Program-made: the position numbers and the translations under genes
Shown here: in pieces, positions 20,115 to 30,420 of the stretch
Layout of the letters: every line of letters begins with the position of its first letter
Numbering within the stretch: position 1 is the stretch's first letter
Notes under the pieces: model-generated
The model's input: only the letters and a program-made list of their open reading frames with translations
What the model was told of the DNA's origin: nothing
Database searches by the model: none
DNA from: Anaerocolumna chitinilytica
GTDB lineage: Bacteria; Bacillota; Clostridia; Lachnospirales; Lachnospiraceae
Direction of reading: 5' to 3'
Assembly: GCF_014218355.1 (NCBI RefSeq)
Contig: NZ_AP023368.1
Coordinates: 748,001 to 812,000 of the forward strand
DNA: 64,000 nt

Positions 20115-21131
20115 ATGAAACTATTATCTATTGCAATTCCATGTTTTAATTCGCAGGAATATATGCGGCATTGCATAGAGTCTCTGTTGCCCGGAGGGGA
20201 AAAGGTCGAGATACTAATTATTAATGATGGTTCAATGGATAAAACAGCTGAGATTGCAGAGGAGTATGCAACAGCATATCCCACGATAGTAAAAGCAATC
20301 CATCAGAAGAACGGAGGGCATGGGGAAGCAGTTAACACAGGATTACGTAATGCCACGGGGATATATTTTAAAGTTGTGGACAGTGATGACTGGGTCGATC
20401 GGAGTGCATACTTAAGAATCTTAGATACACTGGGAATGCTGAAAGTGGAGAATACTCCGATTGATATGCTGATAAGTAATTTTGTCTATGAAAAAGAAGG
20501 GTCACACCGGATGTCGGTGATGCATTATGAAAATGTATTTCCCGAGGGACATATTTTAACATGGAATGATATTGGACATTTTCATAAAGGTCAGTATATC
20601 CTGATGCACTCCGTCATTTACAGGACGGAACTGCTTCATGAGTGCAGAATGGAATTACCGGAGCATACCTTTTATGTTGACAATTTATTTGTCTATATCC
20701 CGCTTCCCTATGTTAATACAATGTATTATCTGGATGTGAATTTTTACCGGTATTACATAGGCCGTGCGGATCAGTCCGTCAACGAGAAGGTGATGATCAG
20801 CCGGATTGACCAGCAGATAAAAGTGAATAAACTAATGCTGGAACTGGTGAATCTGGAAAAAGTAACGAATCTGAATAGACGCAACTATATGTTTAATTAC
20901 CTGGAAATCATCACAACAATATCCTCCATTTTGTTAATACGCTCAGGAACAGAGGATAACCTTCAGAAGAAACAGGAATTGTGGCAATATATCAAGGACA
21001 GAGATAAAAGACTATATTACAGACTGCGTAAAGGAATACTGGGAATGACAATGAATCTGCCGGGAAGAACCGGACGGAAGTTATCGGTGGCAGCATATAA
21101 GATATCACAAAAGCTAGTTGGATTTAACTAA
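20115..21131 (+). CDS. GT2 family glycosyltransferase
   Basis: A 338-residue GT-A fold enzyme. It has the opening SIAIPCFNSQEYMRHCIESLL, a nucleotide-binding ILIINDGSMDKT, the KNGGHGEAVNTGL segment and the metal-binding VDSDDWVD (about residues 93-100). The C-terminal 130 residues are helical and lack the two membrane segments of classical GtrB, so a cytoplasmic transferase acting on a lipid or polymer acceptor is likely. Its start lies 1 bp after the GtrA-like stop (TGATATG), so translation is coupled. A terminator follows at 21147, ending the operon that begins at 13699. Confidence 0.88.
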   Translation: MKLLSIAIPCFNSQEYMRHCIESLLPGGEKVEILIINDGSMDKTAEIAEEYATAYPTIVKAIHQKNGGHGEAVNTGLRNATGIYFKVVDSDDWVDRSAYLRILDTLGMLKVENTPIDMLISNFVYEKEGSHRMSVMHYENVFPEGHILTWNDIGHFHKGQYILMHSVIYRTELLHECRMELPEHTFYVDNLFVYIPLPYVNTMYYLDVNFYRYYIGRADQSVNEKVMISRIDQQIKVNKLMLELVNLEKVTNLNRRNYMFNYLEIITTISSILLIRSGTEDNLQKKQELWQYIKDRDKRLYYRLRKGILGMTMNLPGRTGRKLSVAAYKISQKLVGFN

Positions 21132-21146
21132 ATATTATTACATTAT

Positions 21147-21184
21147 AAACCGCTTCAAAGTTATGGTTAACTTGGGAGCGGTTT
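21147..21184 (+). terminator. Terminator-like hairpin after GT2 gene
   Basis: The outer stem AAACCGCT/AGCGGTTT encloses an inner stem AAGTTA/TAACTT. The T-run is short. It sits 16 bp after the operon's last stop codon. Confidence 0.65.
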
Positions 21185-21446
21185 GCTTCATAAATGAACT
21201 ATTTTTATGATTAAAATACTTATGGTAACTTTACTTGGATGCATACAGACAATTGTGTATTGATTTTCATAGAACTTCACGTAAAGAGGGGGAAGACACA
21301 TTTAAGGCACATCTTCATCATGTTCTATGGACTACGGTGTATTTGCTGCCATACATTCCTCTTGTTTTATTATATTGATGCAAAATAACACGGATATACG
21401 AATAATCATAACTATATTTCAGTAATAAATTACCCACATACAATAA

Positions 21447-22472
<1,026 letters not shown>

Positions 22473-22486
22473 GGAGGAGAATTCAT

Positions 22487-22810
22487 ATGTTGATGGTTCG
22501 TGCAATTGTAAGGCCGGAAAAGGCAGGGCAGGTAATGGCAGAGTTAGCAGAGGCAGGATTTGCCGCGGTTACGAAGATGGATGTCTTTGGAAGAGGGAAG
22601 CAAAAGGGAATCATGGTGGATGAATACTGCTATGATGAGATTCCGAAAGAGATGCTGCTGATTGTCTGTACAGAGGAAGACAAGGATACTATTGTTAAGA
22701 TTATTCTGCGGACAGCAAGAACCGGTAACGGTAATTACGGAGACGGGCGTATCTTCGTATCAGCGGTGGAGGAAGCATATACGGTTAGTACCGGGAAACC
22801 GGGACTTTAG
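22487..22810 (+). CDS. nifI1: Nitrogen regulatory PII-family protein NifI1
   Basis: A 107-residue PII-like protein of the NifI1 group, beginning MVRAIVRPEKAGQVMAELAEAGF and ending with the TGNGNYGDGRIFV block. Located between nifH and nifD as in methanogens and clostridia, where NifI1 and NifI2 form a complex that reversibly blocks NifDK in response to nitrogen status (2-oxoglutarate, ATP). AAGGAGGAG precedes the ATG; a 14-bp spacer separates it from nifH. It is not a general GlnB, because the T-loop sequence and position are of NifI type. Confidence 0.93.
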   Translation: MLMVRAIVRPEKAGQVMAELAEAGFAAVTKMDVFGRGKQKGIMVDEYCYDEIPKEMLLIVCTEEDKDTIVKIILRTARTGNGNYGDGRIFVSAVEEAYTVSTGKPGL

Positions 22811-22828
22811 ACGAAAGGCGGTACTAAG

Positions 22829-23212
22829 ATGAAAGAAATTATGGCTTTTATTCGCCCCAATAAAGTAAATGCAACCAAGCAGGCGCTGGCAGAAAGCGGG
22901 TTTCCGGCTTACAGCTGCCGTAAATGTATGGGCAGAGGCAAGAAAATGATTGATCCTGAACTTTTAAAGCTGGTAATGGCTACCGGTGAGCTGCCGATGG
23001 ATTCCCAGGGCGAGACCCTTACGGAAGCGGTAAGGTTGATTCCGAAACGGCTTTTTATTGTAGTTGTGGATGATGATAAGGTAAAGGATGCGGTGGAGGT
23101 ATTTATTAAGACGAATCAGACAGGGCATCCCGGAGACGGAAAGATCTTTGTTGTTCCCGTCCTGGATTCCTACAGGGTCAGAGACGGTGCCGCAACTACC
23201 GATGCATATTAG
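22829..23212 (+). CDS. nifI2: Nitrogen regulatory PII-family protein NifI2
   Basis: A 127-residue PII-like protein. It opens MKEIMAFIRPNKVNATKQAL, has a longer T-loop region (CRKCMGRGKKMIDPELL onward) typical of NifI2, and ends with KTNQTGHPGDGKIFVVPV. Expected to act with NifI1 to switch off the nitrogenase MoFe protein after ammonium addition. It lies 18 bp after nifI1 and 13 bp before nifD. The two cysteines in the T-loop region (YSCRKC) are an unusual-looking detail but may be group-typical. Confidence 0.93.
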   Translation: MKEIMAFIRPNKVNATKQALAESGFPAYSCRKCMGRGKKMIDPELLKLVMATGELPMDSQGETLTEAVRLIPKRLFIVVVDDDKVKDAVEVFIKTNQTGHPGDGKIFVVPVLDSYRVRDGAATTDAY

Positions 23213-23225
23213 GAGGTGTGTATAG

Positions 23226-24827
23226 ATGAATGAAAGAGATTTGCTGCTGGAAAAGTACTCCTCCCGAGTCTTTAAAAATAGAAAAAGTCATATCTCCCAG
23301 CTTGAAATGAGTGACGAGGCAGATACCATCACAGCGAATACCAGAGCAATTCCCGGTATTGCAACGGCAAGAGGCTGCTGTTATGCAGGGTGTAAGGGTG
23401 TTGTTGTGGGACCTATGAAGGATGCCGTCACCATTACCCACGGACCTATAGGCTGTGCCTTTTACAGCTGGGGAACCAGAAGAAACAAGGCAAGGACGGA
23501 AGAAGGCGGACAGAACTTTGTTCCTTATTCCTTCTGTACGGATATGAGACCGACAGATATCGTATTTGGAGGAGAGAAGAAGCTGGAAGAGGGAATTGAT
23601 GAGATTATGACACTTTTTAATCCGAAGTGTATCTTTATCTGTTCCACCTGCCCTATCGGATTAATCGGAGACGATGTTCAGGCTGTTGCAAGAAGAGTGG
23701 AGAAAAAATACGGGATCAAGGCAGTCGGCTTCTCCTGTGAGGGATACAAGGGGGTTTCACAGTCCTCAGGACATCATATAGCCAATAACGGGCTGATGAG
23801 GCAGATTATTGGTACCGGTGACAAAAAGCCCATGGGTAAATATTCACTGAACATATTGGGGGAATACAATATCGGCGGTGACGGCTGGGAAGAAGAGAGA
23901 ATACTGAAAAAAATCGGATATGAAATTGTATCCGTATTCACCGGAGATGGAAGCTATGAAACCATGAAGAATGCCCATCTTGCAGATTTGAATCTGGTCA
24001 TGTGCCATCGCTCCATTAATTATGTGGCAGAGATGATGAAAACGAAATACGGCATAGACTGGCTGAAGGTTAATTTCATCGGTATTGGCTCGACTTGTAA
24101 GACTCTTCGGATGATTGCAGAATATTTTAAAGATCCGGAACTCCTTGCCAGAACGGAAGAGGTAATTGCAGAGGAGCTGGAGGCTGTTTCCGATGATATG
24201 GAATATTACCGCTCTATGTTAAAAGGCAAGACTGCTGGCATCTTTACGGGAGGTTCCCGTTCCCATCACTATCAGAGCCTGCTCAGAGACTTGGGAGTGG
24301 AAACTATCATTGCCGGATATGAATTTGCCCATAGGGATGACTATGAAGGGCGGGATATTATTGCAGAGATAAAGCCCGATGCCGACAGCAAGAACATCGA
24401 AGAGATTACCGTTTCCCCGGATGAAGCTTTCTATAAAGAGCGTTATAGTGAAAAAGAATTGGAAGAACTGAAGGAAAAGGGAATCGAGATTGATACCTAT
24501 GACGGAATGTTCCCGGATATGAAAAAGGGCTATATGGTAGTGGATGACTACAATATGTTTGAAACGGATGAGCTGATACATTCCATGAAGCCTGATATCT
24601 TCTTCTCCGGAATTAAGGATAAATACTCTATCCAGAAGCAGGGTGTAGTATCCAGACAGCTTCATTCCTATGATTATTCCGGACCTTATGCAGGCTTTAA
24701 CGGTGCTGTCATATTTGGCCGCGATGTTACAATGAGTATTTATACCAAAGCCTGGGTGCTTACCACTCCTCCCTGGAAGACAGCCGCATTACTCGGAGGA
24801 AGAATCGGAGGTGAAATGAATGCTTGA
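23226..24827 (+). CDS. nifD: Nitrogenase molybdenum-iron protein alpha chain
   Basis: A 533-residue alpha subunit of dinitrogenase, which reduces N2 at FeMo-cofactor. P-cluster ligands are Cys51 (RGCCYAGCKG), Cys77 (HGPIGCAFYSW) and the Cys of STCPIGLIGDD. FeMoco ligands are Cys260 (VMCHRSINY) and His479 (QLHSYDYSGPYAGF), and the active-site His is in GVSQSSGHHIAN. The roughly 50-residue segment around NIEEITVSPDEAFYKE is the insertion characteristic of C. pasteurianum-type NifD, supporting a Mo nitrogenase rather than the V or Fe-only forms. GGAGG precedes the ATG; the 3' end overlaps nifK by 8 bp. Confidence 0.97.
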   Translation: MNERDLLLEKYSSRVFKNRKSHISQLEMSDEADTITANTRAIPGIATARGCCYAGCKGVVVGPMKDAVTITHGPIGCAFYSWGTRRNKARTEEGGQNFVPYSFCTDMRPTDIVFGGEKKLEEGIDEIMTLFNPKCIFICSTCPIGLIGDDVQAVARRVEKKYGIKAVGFSCEGYKGVSQSSGHHIANNGLMRQIIGTGDKKPMGKYSLNILGEYNIGGDGWEEERILKKIGYEIVSVFTGDGSYETMKNAHLADLNLVMCHRSINYVAEMMKTKYGIDWLKVNFIGIGSTCKTLRMIAEYFKDPELLARTEEVIAEELEAVSDDMEYYRSMLKGKTAGIFTGGSRSHHYQSLLRDLGVETIIAGYEFAHRDDYEGRDIIAEIKPDADSKNIEEITVSPDEAFYKERYSEKELEELKEKGIEIDTYDGMFPDMKKGYMVVDDYNMFETDELIHSMKPDIFFSGIKDKYSIQKQGVVSRQLHSYDYSGPYAGFNGAVIFGRDVTMSIYTKAWVLTTPPWKTAALLGGRIGGEMNA

Positions 24828-26193
24828 ATTGACACCGAAAGAAATTATGGAGAACAGACATATCACCATTAATCCCTGTAAGACTTGCGAACCGGTAGGA
24901 GCAATGTTTTGTGCTCTTGGGGTAGAGAATTGCATGCCTCACAGCCATGGTTCCCAGGGATGCTGCTCTTATCACAGGACTGTATTATCCAGGCATTTTA
25001 AAGAGCCTGCAATGGCTACCTCCAGTTCCTTTACGGAAGGAGCTTCCGTATTCGGAGGCAGAAGCAATCTAACAACAGCGGTTAAGAATATATTTGACAT
25101 TTATGATCCTGAAATTATAGCAGTTCATACTACCTGTCTTTCAGAGACCATCGGTGATGATGTGGGAAATTATATTATGGATCTGGAGGTCCCGGAGGAT
25201 AAGACAGTTCTTTATGCAAGCACACCCTCCTATGAAGGCTCTCATATTCAAGGCTTTTCCAATATGATGATAGGTTTTATGAAGTATATGACACAAAAGG
25301 CCACAGTGAAAAGTGACCGTGCCGCTATCTTTCCCGGTTGGGTCAATCCCGGGGATGACAGGGAGCTTAAGCGGATTGCAAAGGTGATGGGAGTGGATTA
25401 TATCTACTTTCCGGATCATGAGGGAATTCTGGAAACACCCATGACGGGTAAATACAAGTATTTTCCCAAAGGAGTGGGTACCCCTTCGGCAGATATCAAA
25501 GCACTTGGGGCAGCCAAAAAACTTATTGCCATGGGTATGTTTACAAGCCTTGAACCCGCTGAATTTCTTGACAAACAATTCAAGGTTCCCTTTACCCTGA
25601 TTCCAATGCCTATCGGTGTAAAGCTTACGGATAAATATCTAATGGCACTCCGGGAAATCTCCCGTCAGGAGGTGCCTCAGGAACTGGAGGACGAAAGGGG
25701 AAGGCTGGTGGATCTGATGCTGGATTCCCATGCTTATACTTTTAATAAAACAGCCGCCATCTATGGAGACCCTGATATTGTCTATAGTTTTACTGCTCTT
25801 TGCCTCGAAATGGGGATGGTTCCAAAATATGTGATAACAGGGACGCCAAAGGAAGAATTCACAAGACAGGTAAAGCAGCTCTTTCAGGATTACGGCATGG
25901 ACCCGGGCAAATGTATTATCAAAGCAGACACAGATTTGTTCTATCTTCATCAGCTGATAAAGAACGAACCTGTTGATGTTTTAATTGGCAGTTCTTATGG
26001 AAAACAGATTGCAAAAGCAGAGGATATACCGATTGTCAGAATGGGATTTCCAGTACTTGACCGCTATGGTAATACGATCCAGGCGTCGGTTGGATATGCA
26101 GGGGCTATACGTTATGTAGAGAAAATCGTAAATGCATTGATGGATAAAGTGGATGCAGAGGCAAAAGATGAGGATTTTGATGTAGTAATGTAA
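24820..26193 (+). CDS. nifK: Nitrogenase molybdenum-iron protein beta chain
   Basis: A 457-residue beta subunit, short at the N-terminus like the C. pasteurianum protein and lacking the roughly 50-residue arm of proteobacterial NifK. P-cluster ligands lie in NPCKTCEPVGA, HGSQGCCSYHR and TTCLSETIGDD, with the STPSYEGSHIQGF serine region. It forms the alpha2-beta2 tetramer with NifD; the 8-bp gene overlap suggests coupled translation in equal amounts. A structured element and a 188-bp gap follow before nifE, the largest break inside the operon. Confidence 0.97.
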   Translation: MLELTPKEIMENRHITINPCKTCEPVGAMFCALGVENCMPHSHGSQGCCSYHRTVLSRHFKEPAMATSSSFTEGASVFGGRSNLTTAVKNIFDIYDPEIIAVHTTCLSETIGDDVGNYIMDLEVPEDKTVLYASTPSYEGSHIQGFSNMMIGFMKYMTQKATVKSDRAAIFPGWVNPGDDRELKRIAKVMGVDYIYFPDHEGILETPMTGKYKYFPKGVGTPSADIKALGAAKKLIAMGMFTSLEPAEFLDKQFKVPFTLIPMPIGVKLTDKYLMALREISRQEVPQELEDERGRLVDLMLDSHAYTFNKTAAIYGDPDIVYSFTALCLEMGMVPKYVITGTPKEEFTRQVKQLFQDYGMDPGKCIIKADTDLFYLHQLIKNEPVDVLIGSSYGKQIAKAEDIPIVRMGFPVLDRYGNTIQASVGYAGAIRYVEKIVNALMDKVDAEAKDEDFDVVM

Positions 26194-26231
26194 AACTTGC
26201 TATCATTGAGTCTGGTATGAAAGGTAAATTT

Positions 26232-26322
26232 TAAGGGGTATGACCTGTGAGCATGCAGGGTTAGACAAACAAGTCCTTTAGGGATAAGGGTCAACCGTGC
26301 ATGGGGCAGGTCATACCTCTTA
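26232..26322 (+). ncRNA. Highly structured 91-nt intercistronic element of unknown class
   Basis: Bases 26232-26247 (TAAGGGGTATGACCTG) pair with 26307-26322 along 16 positions with a single G-U. Inside, CATGCA pairs with TGCATG, GGTT with AACC and GAC with GTC, and a small TCC/GGA hairpin sits at the tip, so nearly the whole element folds into one long arm. It lies between nifK and nifE. It matches no riboswitch consensus I know and has no terminal T-run. It could be an RNA processing or stability element, or a palindromic end left by a small mobile element. Confidence 0.6.
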
Positions 26323-26381
26323 GAGCTACATTTTGATATACTCCGTGCAGGAAGTGATGATTGACGAAAGGAGTGATTCTT

Positions 26382-27743
26382 ATGGCTGAAATACAGCAAA
26401 GAAATGTCTTAGGAGAAAGGGAAAAATCCATTCTGACCAAACAGGCGGGAGTCTGTTCCGGTACGGGGATGAAATGTGATACGGATTCCGTATCGGGTTC
26501 GGTAAGCCAGAGAGCCTGTGTGTACTGTGGTGCAAGAGTTGTGTTAAATCCTATTACAGATGCCTATCATATCATCCACGGACCCATTGGATGTTCAAGC
26601 TATACCTGGGATATCCGCGGAAGTCTTACCAGCGGGGAAGATATCTATCGAAACAGTTTCTGTACGGATCTGAGAGAAACGGATATTATCTTCGGCGGAG
26701 CTGTAAAGCTTGAGGCTGCCATAGAAGAATTGATATCGAAAAACCATCCCAAGTTAATCTTTATTTACTCCACTTGTATTGTAGGGGTTATCGGCGATGA
26801 TGTGGATGCTGTCTGCAAGAATATGTCTGAAAAATACTCCATCCCGGTGATACCTGTGAAATCACCCGGGTTTTCGGGAAATAAATCCACCGGTTACCGG
26901 ATGGCCTGTGATGCAATCATGCAGGTTATAGGTCCTCATAAGGCAGAAAAGCGAAGAGAGGGAATCAATATACTAGGTGATTACAATTTGGCGGGAGAAA
27001 TGTGGATTATTAAGAATTATATGGCCAGAATCGGTATTCCTGTGGTGGCTTCCTTTACCGGAGATGCATGCTATGATGAGATGATAAAGGCTCCGTCTGC
27101 TTCTCTGAATGTGGTTCAGTGCGCCGGTTCGAGTACTTATCTTGCCAACCGGATGGAAGCGGAGTTTGGTATTCCTTCTATCAAAGTAAGCTTTTTTGGG
27201 ATTGAGGATACGACGGCTTCCCTTATAAGAATTGCGGAAGCACTGGGAAATGAGGACGCAAGAGAGAAGGCTATCCGGTTCTGCGAAGAAGAGACAGAGA
27301 AAATGCAAGGCTTCCTTAGCAGGTACAAAAGGAATCTCGAGGGAAAAAAGGCAGCTATCTATGTGGGTGGAGGCTTTAAAGCAATTTCGTTGATCCGCCA
27401 GTTTGCTTTTCTTGGAATGAAAACCGTTGTCGTAGGAACCCAGACCGGGAAAAGAGAGGATTATGAAATAATCGAGAGTCTGGTAGAGGAGGATACCGTC
27501 ATTCTGGATGATGCAAATCCTGCGGAGCTGGAGTCCTTTATGAAAGAAAAAGGAGCGGATATTCTGGTAGGAGGTGTGAAGGAACGTCCGCTGGCGTATA
27601 AATTAGGAATTGCTTTTTGCGACCACAATCATGAGAGAAAGCATGCACTGGCGGGGTTTGAGGGAATTATCAATTTTACCAGGGAGATTAATGAGAGTAT
27701 CAACAGCCCGGTATGGGATATTATGAAGGAGTGCGGCCTATGA
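26382..27743 (+). CDS. nifE: Nitrogenase cofactor assembly scaffold NifE
   Basis: A 453-residue NifD paralogue. With NifN it forms the scaffold on which the NifB product is matured to FeMo-cofactor. It has NifD-like cluster ligands in RACVYCGARVV, HGPIGCSSYTWD and STCIVGVIGDD, and the NVVQCAGSSTYLA segment. It lacks the NifD cofactor His region pattern and instead has FCDHNHERKHALAGFEG. The ATG at 26382 follows AAAGGAG by 8 nt. The stop overlaps the nifN-B start (ATGA). Confidence 0.95.
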   Translation: MAEIQQRNVLGEREKSILTKQAGVCSGTGMKCDTDSVSGSVSQRACVYCGARVVLNPITDAYHIIHGPIGCSSYTWDIRGSLTSGEDIYRNSFCTDLRETDIIFGGAVKLEAAIEELISKNHPKLIFIYSTCIVGVIGDDVDAVCKNMSEKYSIPVIPVKSPGFSGNKSTGYRMACDAIMQVIGPHKAEKRREGINILGDYNLAGEMWIIKNYMARIGIPVVASFTGDACYDEMIKAPSASLNVVQCAGSSTYLANRMEAEFGIPSIKVSFFGIEDTTASLIRIAEALGNEDAREKAIRFCEEETEKMQGFLSRYKRNLEGKKAAIYVGGGFKAISLIRQFAFLGMKTVVVGTQTGKREDYEIIESLVEEDTVILDDANPAELESFMKEKGADILVGGVKERPLAYKLGIAFCDHNHERKHALAGFEGIINFTREINESINSPVWDIMKECGL

Positions 27744-30406
27744 AAACAAAAATAAATCCTCTGGTTAATCTGAATGTAAACCCCTGCAAGATGTGTATGC
27801 CTATGGGAGCCGCTACGGCCTTTTACGGAATCAGTAAATGTATGACTATCCTTCATGGTTCTCAAGGATGCGCTACTTATATCAGAAGACATATGGCTAC
27901 ACATTATAATGAGCCGGTGGATATCGCTTCCTCCTCTCTCACAGAGCAGGGGACAGTTTATGGGGGGGAGAAAAACCTAAAAACCGGCCTTGCCAACTTG
28001 ATCAGCCTGTATAACCCAGAGGTAATCGGAGTTATGACGACCTGTCTTGCCGAAACGATTGGTGAGGATGTTGCGGGTATTATTGAGACGTTTCGGGAGG
28101 AAAACCCAGCCTATAAAGAACTGACAATCATTCCGGTTGCTTCACCCGGATATGGCGGAACCCAGTATGAGGGCTATATGGCGGCACTCAATGCAATTGC
28201 AGAGAAGCTTGAGATGAATGCAGAGAAAAATAATAAGGTCAATGTAATACTACCCCCTCATAGCCCAGCGGATATCCGTTTTATAAAGAGTGCATTCTTA
28301 CAATTTGGAATAGATGCAATATTTCTGCCGGATATCTCCGGAAATCTTGATAGAGGATATGAACCGGATTATACAAGGCTTCCTGAGAAAGGCACCCCCA
28401 TTGGCGATTTAAGAAGAATGGCGGGAGCGAAGCTGACCATAGAGATTAGTGATGATACCACCACCCAATCCCCTGGGAAGACACTTTTTGAGAAATACGG
28501 GGTGCCTTGCCGGCAGATACCATCCCCCGTGGGTCTAAAGGCTACGGATTTGTTTTATAAGCTGCTTTCAGAAGTATCAGGCCTTGAGGTACCGGGATAT
28601 CTGAAAGAGGAGAGGGGACGTTATCTGGATGGCATGATTGATTCCCACAAGTACAACAGTGGGGGAAGAGCGGTGATATTTGGAGAACCGGAATTTGTTA
28701 TCTCTGCGGTTCGAATATGTACGGAGAATGGAATAATGCCGGTGGTCGTAGCAACCGGAAGTGCTTTCCCTTCCTTAAAGGATTATGTGGAAGCAGCTGT
28801 AAAAGAGCTTGGGTCACGATATTTTGTAGATGGTTATGCCATTATGGAGGATGCGGATTTTAAGGAAATAGAGGAAGCAGCACTAAAATATGGGGCCAAT
28901 CTTATGATAGGTAATTCGGATGGACGCAGGATGGAGGAAAGCCTTGGGATTCCCCTGGTCCGCAGGGCATTTCCGATTCATGACCGGGTAGGCGGACAGA
29001 GACTTCGCATGCTTGGGTTTGAAGGAAGTCTGACCTTTCTGGATGATATCACCAATGCTCTGCTGAAGGTTACAGAGACTACCTTTCGTGAAGTGGTTTA
29101 TGATGAATATTATAAAGACAGCAGTCTTGATAAAAAGAAGACAGTGGTAGAGGAAAATAATATACCGGAGGATATGGGTATATCGGAGGATATGCTGAAA
29201 AAGACAATGGAGCATCCCTGCTACAATTGTGCGGGCCATAAAAATGCAAGAATACATCTGCCGGTGGCGCCTGCCTGTAATGTTCAGTGCAATTACTGTG
29301 TGAGAAAGTTTGACTGTCCCAATGAGAGTCGTCCGGGGGTTACCAGCTCTATCTTGACTCCGGAGGAGGCATTGGAGAGGTATAAAATAGTAAAAGCGAA
29401 GCTGCCGAATCTTACGGTGGTGGGAATTGCAGGACCGGGAGATTCCCTGGCGGATAATTATCCTCAGGTGAAGCGGACCCTTGAATTAATTCGGGAATAC
29501 GATAAGGACGTGACCTTTTGCTTATCCACCAACGGGCTGATGCTTCCCTTCTATGCAAAGGAGCTGGTCAGCCTTGGAGTCACCCATATTACTGTGACAA
29601 TGAGCGCGGTTGACCCGAAAATCAGCGGAAAGATATATCAGTATGTTAAGTATATGGGCGGAATTTATGAAGGGGATGCTGCCGGGGCTATTATGGTATC
29701 GAATCAGCTGTCTGGATTACGTCTGCTGCTGGCGGAAGGAATAATTTGCAAGGTGAATATTGTAACACTGAAGGGAATTAATGAACAGCATATTCCGGAG
29801 GTGGTACGGACCTGCAAGGAAATGGGTGTGTATATCACAAACATTATGCAAATGGTTCCGGTTAAAGGAAGCGCTTTTGAAAATCTTCCCTTGGTGAGTA
29901 ACCTGGAGATCGGGAAGTTAAGAACAGAGTGCGGAACCATCATGAAGCAGATGCTCCATTGCAGGCAGTGCCGGGCGGATGCCATCGGGACCCTTGATAA
30001 TGACCTCTCCCTTGACCTGGCTGGATTTACCGTGGAAGAGAAAAGGGAAAAGGAAAAGAAGAAGATAAAAAAATATCTGCTGTTTGCGGTGGCCTCTAAA
30101 AGCGGAATTAATGTGGATCTGCACTTTGGGCATGCAAAGGAATTTTATATATATGAATATTCGGACGGTGACATTCGTTACCTTGAGAAACGTGATGTAG
30201 AGAAGTATTGTTCCGGTAATGCCTATTGTGGTGAACAGGAGGATAAATTTGCAAAGATACTTGGTACACTCAGTGACTGTAACGGTGTCATTGCTATGAG
30301 AATCGGCGACTCTCCCAAACGCAGGATGGAGGATAAGGGGATACTTTCCTGGTCTGCTTTTGATAGAATTGAGAGTGCAATTATAAATGCTGCAAAGCAA
30401 GTATAG
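27740..30406 (+). CDS. nifN-B: NifN-NifB fusion protein for FeMo-cofactor biosynthesis
   Basis: An 888-residue fusion. Residues 1 to about 455 are NifN, a NifK paralogue (NPCKMCMPMGA, HGSQGCATY, TTCLAETIGED), the partner of NifE. After a short linker, residues from about 490 are NifB, a radical SAM enzyme that builds the 8Fe carbide core (NifB-co). The CX3CX2C cluster motif CNVQCNYC lies near 513-520, after HPCYNCAGHKNARIHLPVAPA. The C-terminal 110 residues (LLFAVASKSGINVDLHFGHA) form a NifX/NafY-like cofactor-binding domain. The same NifN-B fusion is known from C. pasteurianum. It overlaps nifE by 4 bp and has AAGGAG within the nifE end. Confidence 0.96.
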   Translation: MKTKINPLVNLNVNPCKMCMPMGAATAFYGISKCMTILHGSQGCATYIRRHMATHYNEPVDIASSSLTEQGTVYGGEKNLKTGLANLISLYNPEVIGVMTTCLAETIGEDVAGIIETFREENPAYKELTIIPVASPGYGGTQYEGYMAALNAIAEKLEMNAEKNNKVNVILPPHSPADIRFIKSAFLQFGIDAIFLPDISGNLDRGYEPDYTRLPEKGTPIGDLRRMAGAKLTIEISDDTTTQSPGKTLFEKYGVPCRQIPSPVGLKATDLFYKLLSEVSGLEVPGYLKEERGRYLDGMIDSHKYNSGGRAVIFGEPEFVISAVRICTENGIMPVVVATGSAFPSLKDYVEAAVKELGSRYFVDGYAIMEDADFKEIEEAALKYGANLMIGNSDGRRMEESLGIPLVRRAFPIHDRVGGQRLRMLGFEGSLTFLDDITNALLKVTETTFREVVYDEYYKDSSLDKKKTVVEENNIPEDMGISEDMLKKTMEHPCYNCAGHKNARIHLPVAPACNVQCNYCVRKFDCPNESRPGVTSSILTPEEALERYKIVKAKLPNLTVVGIAGPGDSLADNYPQVKRTLELIREYDKDVTFCLSTNGLMLPFYAKELVSLGVTHITVTMSAVDPKISGKIYQYVKYMGGIYEGDAAGAIMVSNQLSGLRLLLAEGIICKVNIVTLKGINEQHIPEVVRTCKEMGVYITNIMQMVPVKGSAFENLPLVSNLEIGKLRTECGTIMKQMLHCRQCRADAIGTLDNDLSLDLAGFTVEEKREKEKKKIKKYLLFAVASKSGINVDLHFGHAKEFYIYEYSDGDIRYLEKRDVEKYCSGNAYCGEQEDKFAKILGTLSDCNGVIAMRIGDSPKRRMEDKGILSWSAFDRIESAIINAAKQV

Positions 30407-30420
30407 AAGGAGGAAGGATT

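Noticed and set aside
23226..26193. Vanadium or iron-only nitrogenase
   Set aside because: No anfG/vnfG gene, and NifD carries the C. pasteurianum-type Mo-protein insertion; mod genes adjoin. The AnfO-like gene alone does not outweigh this.
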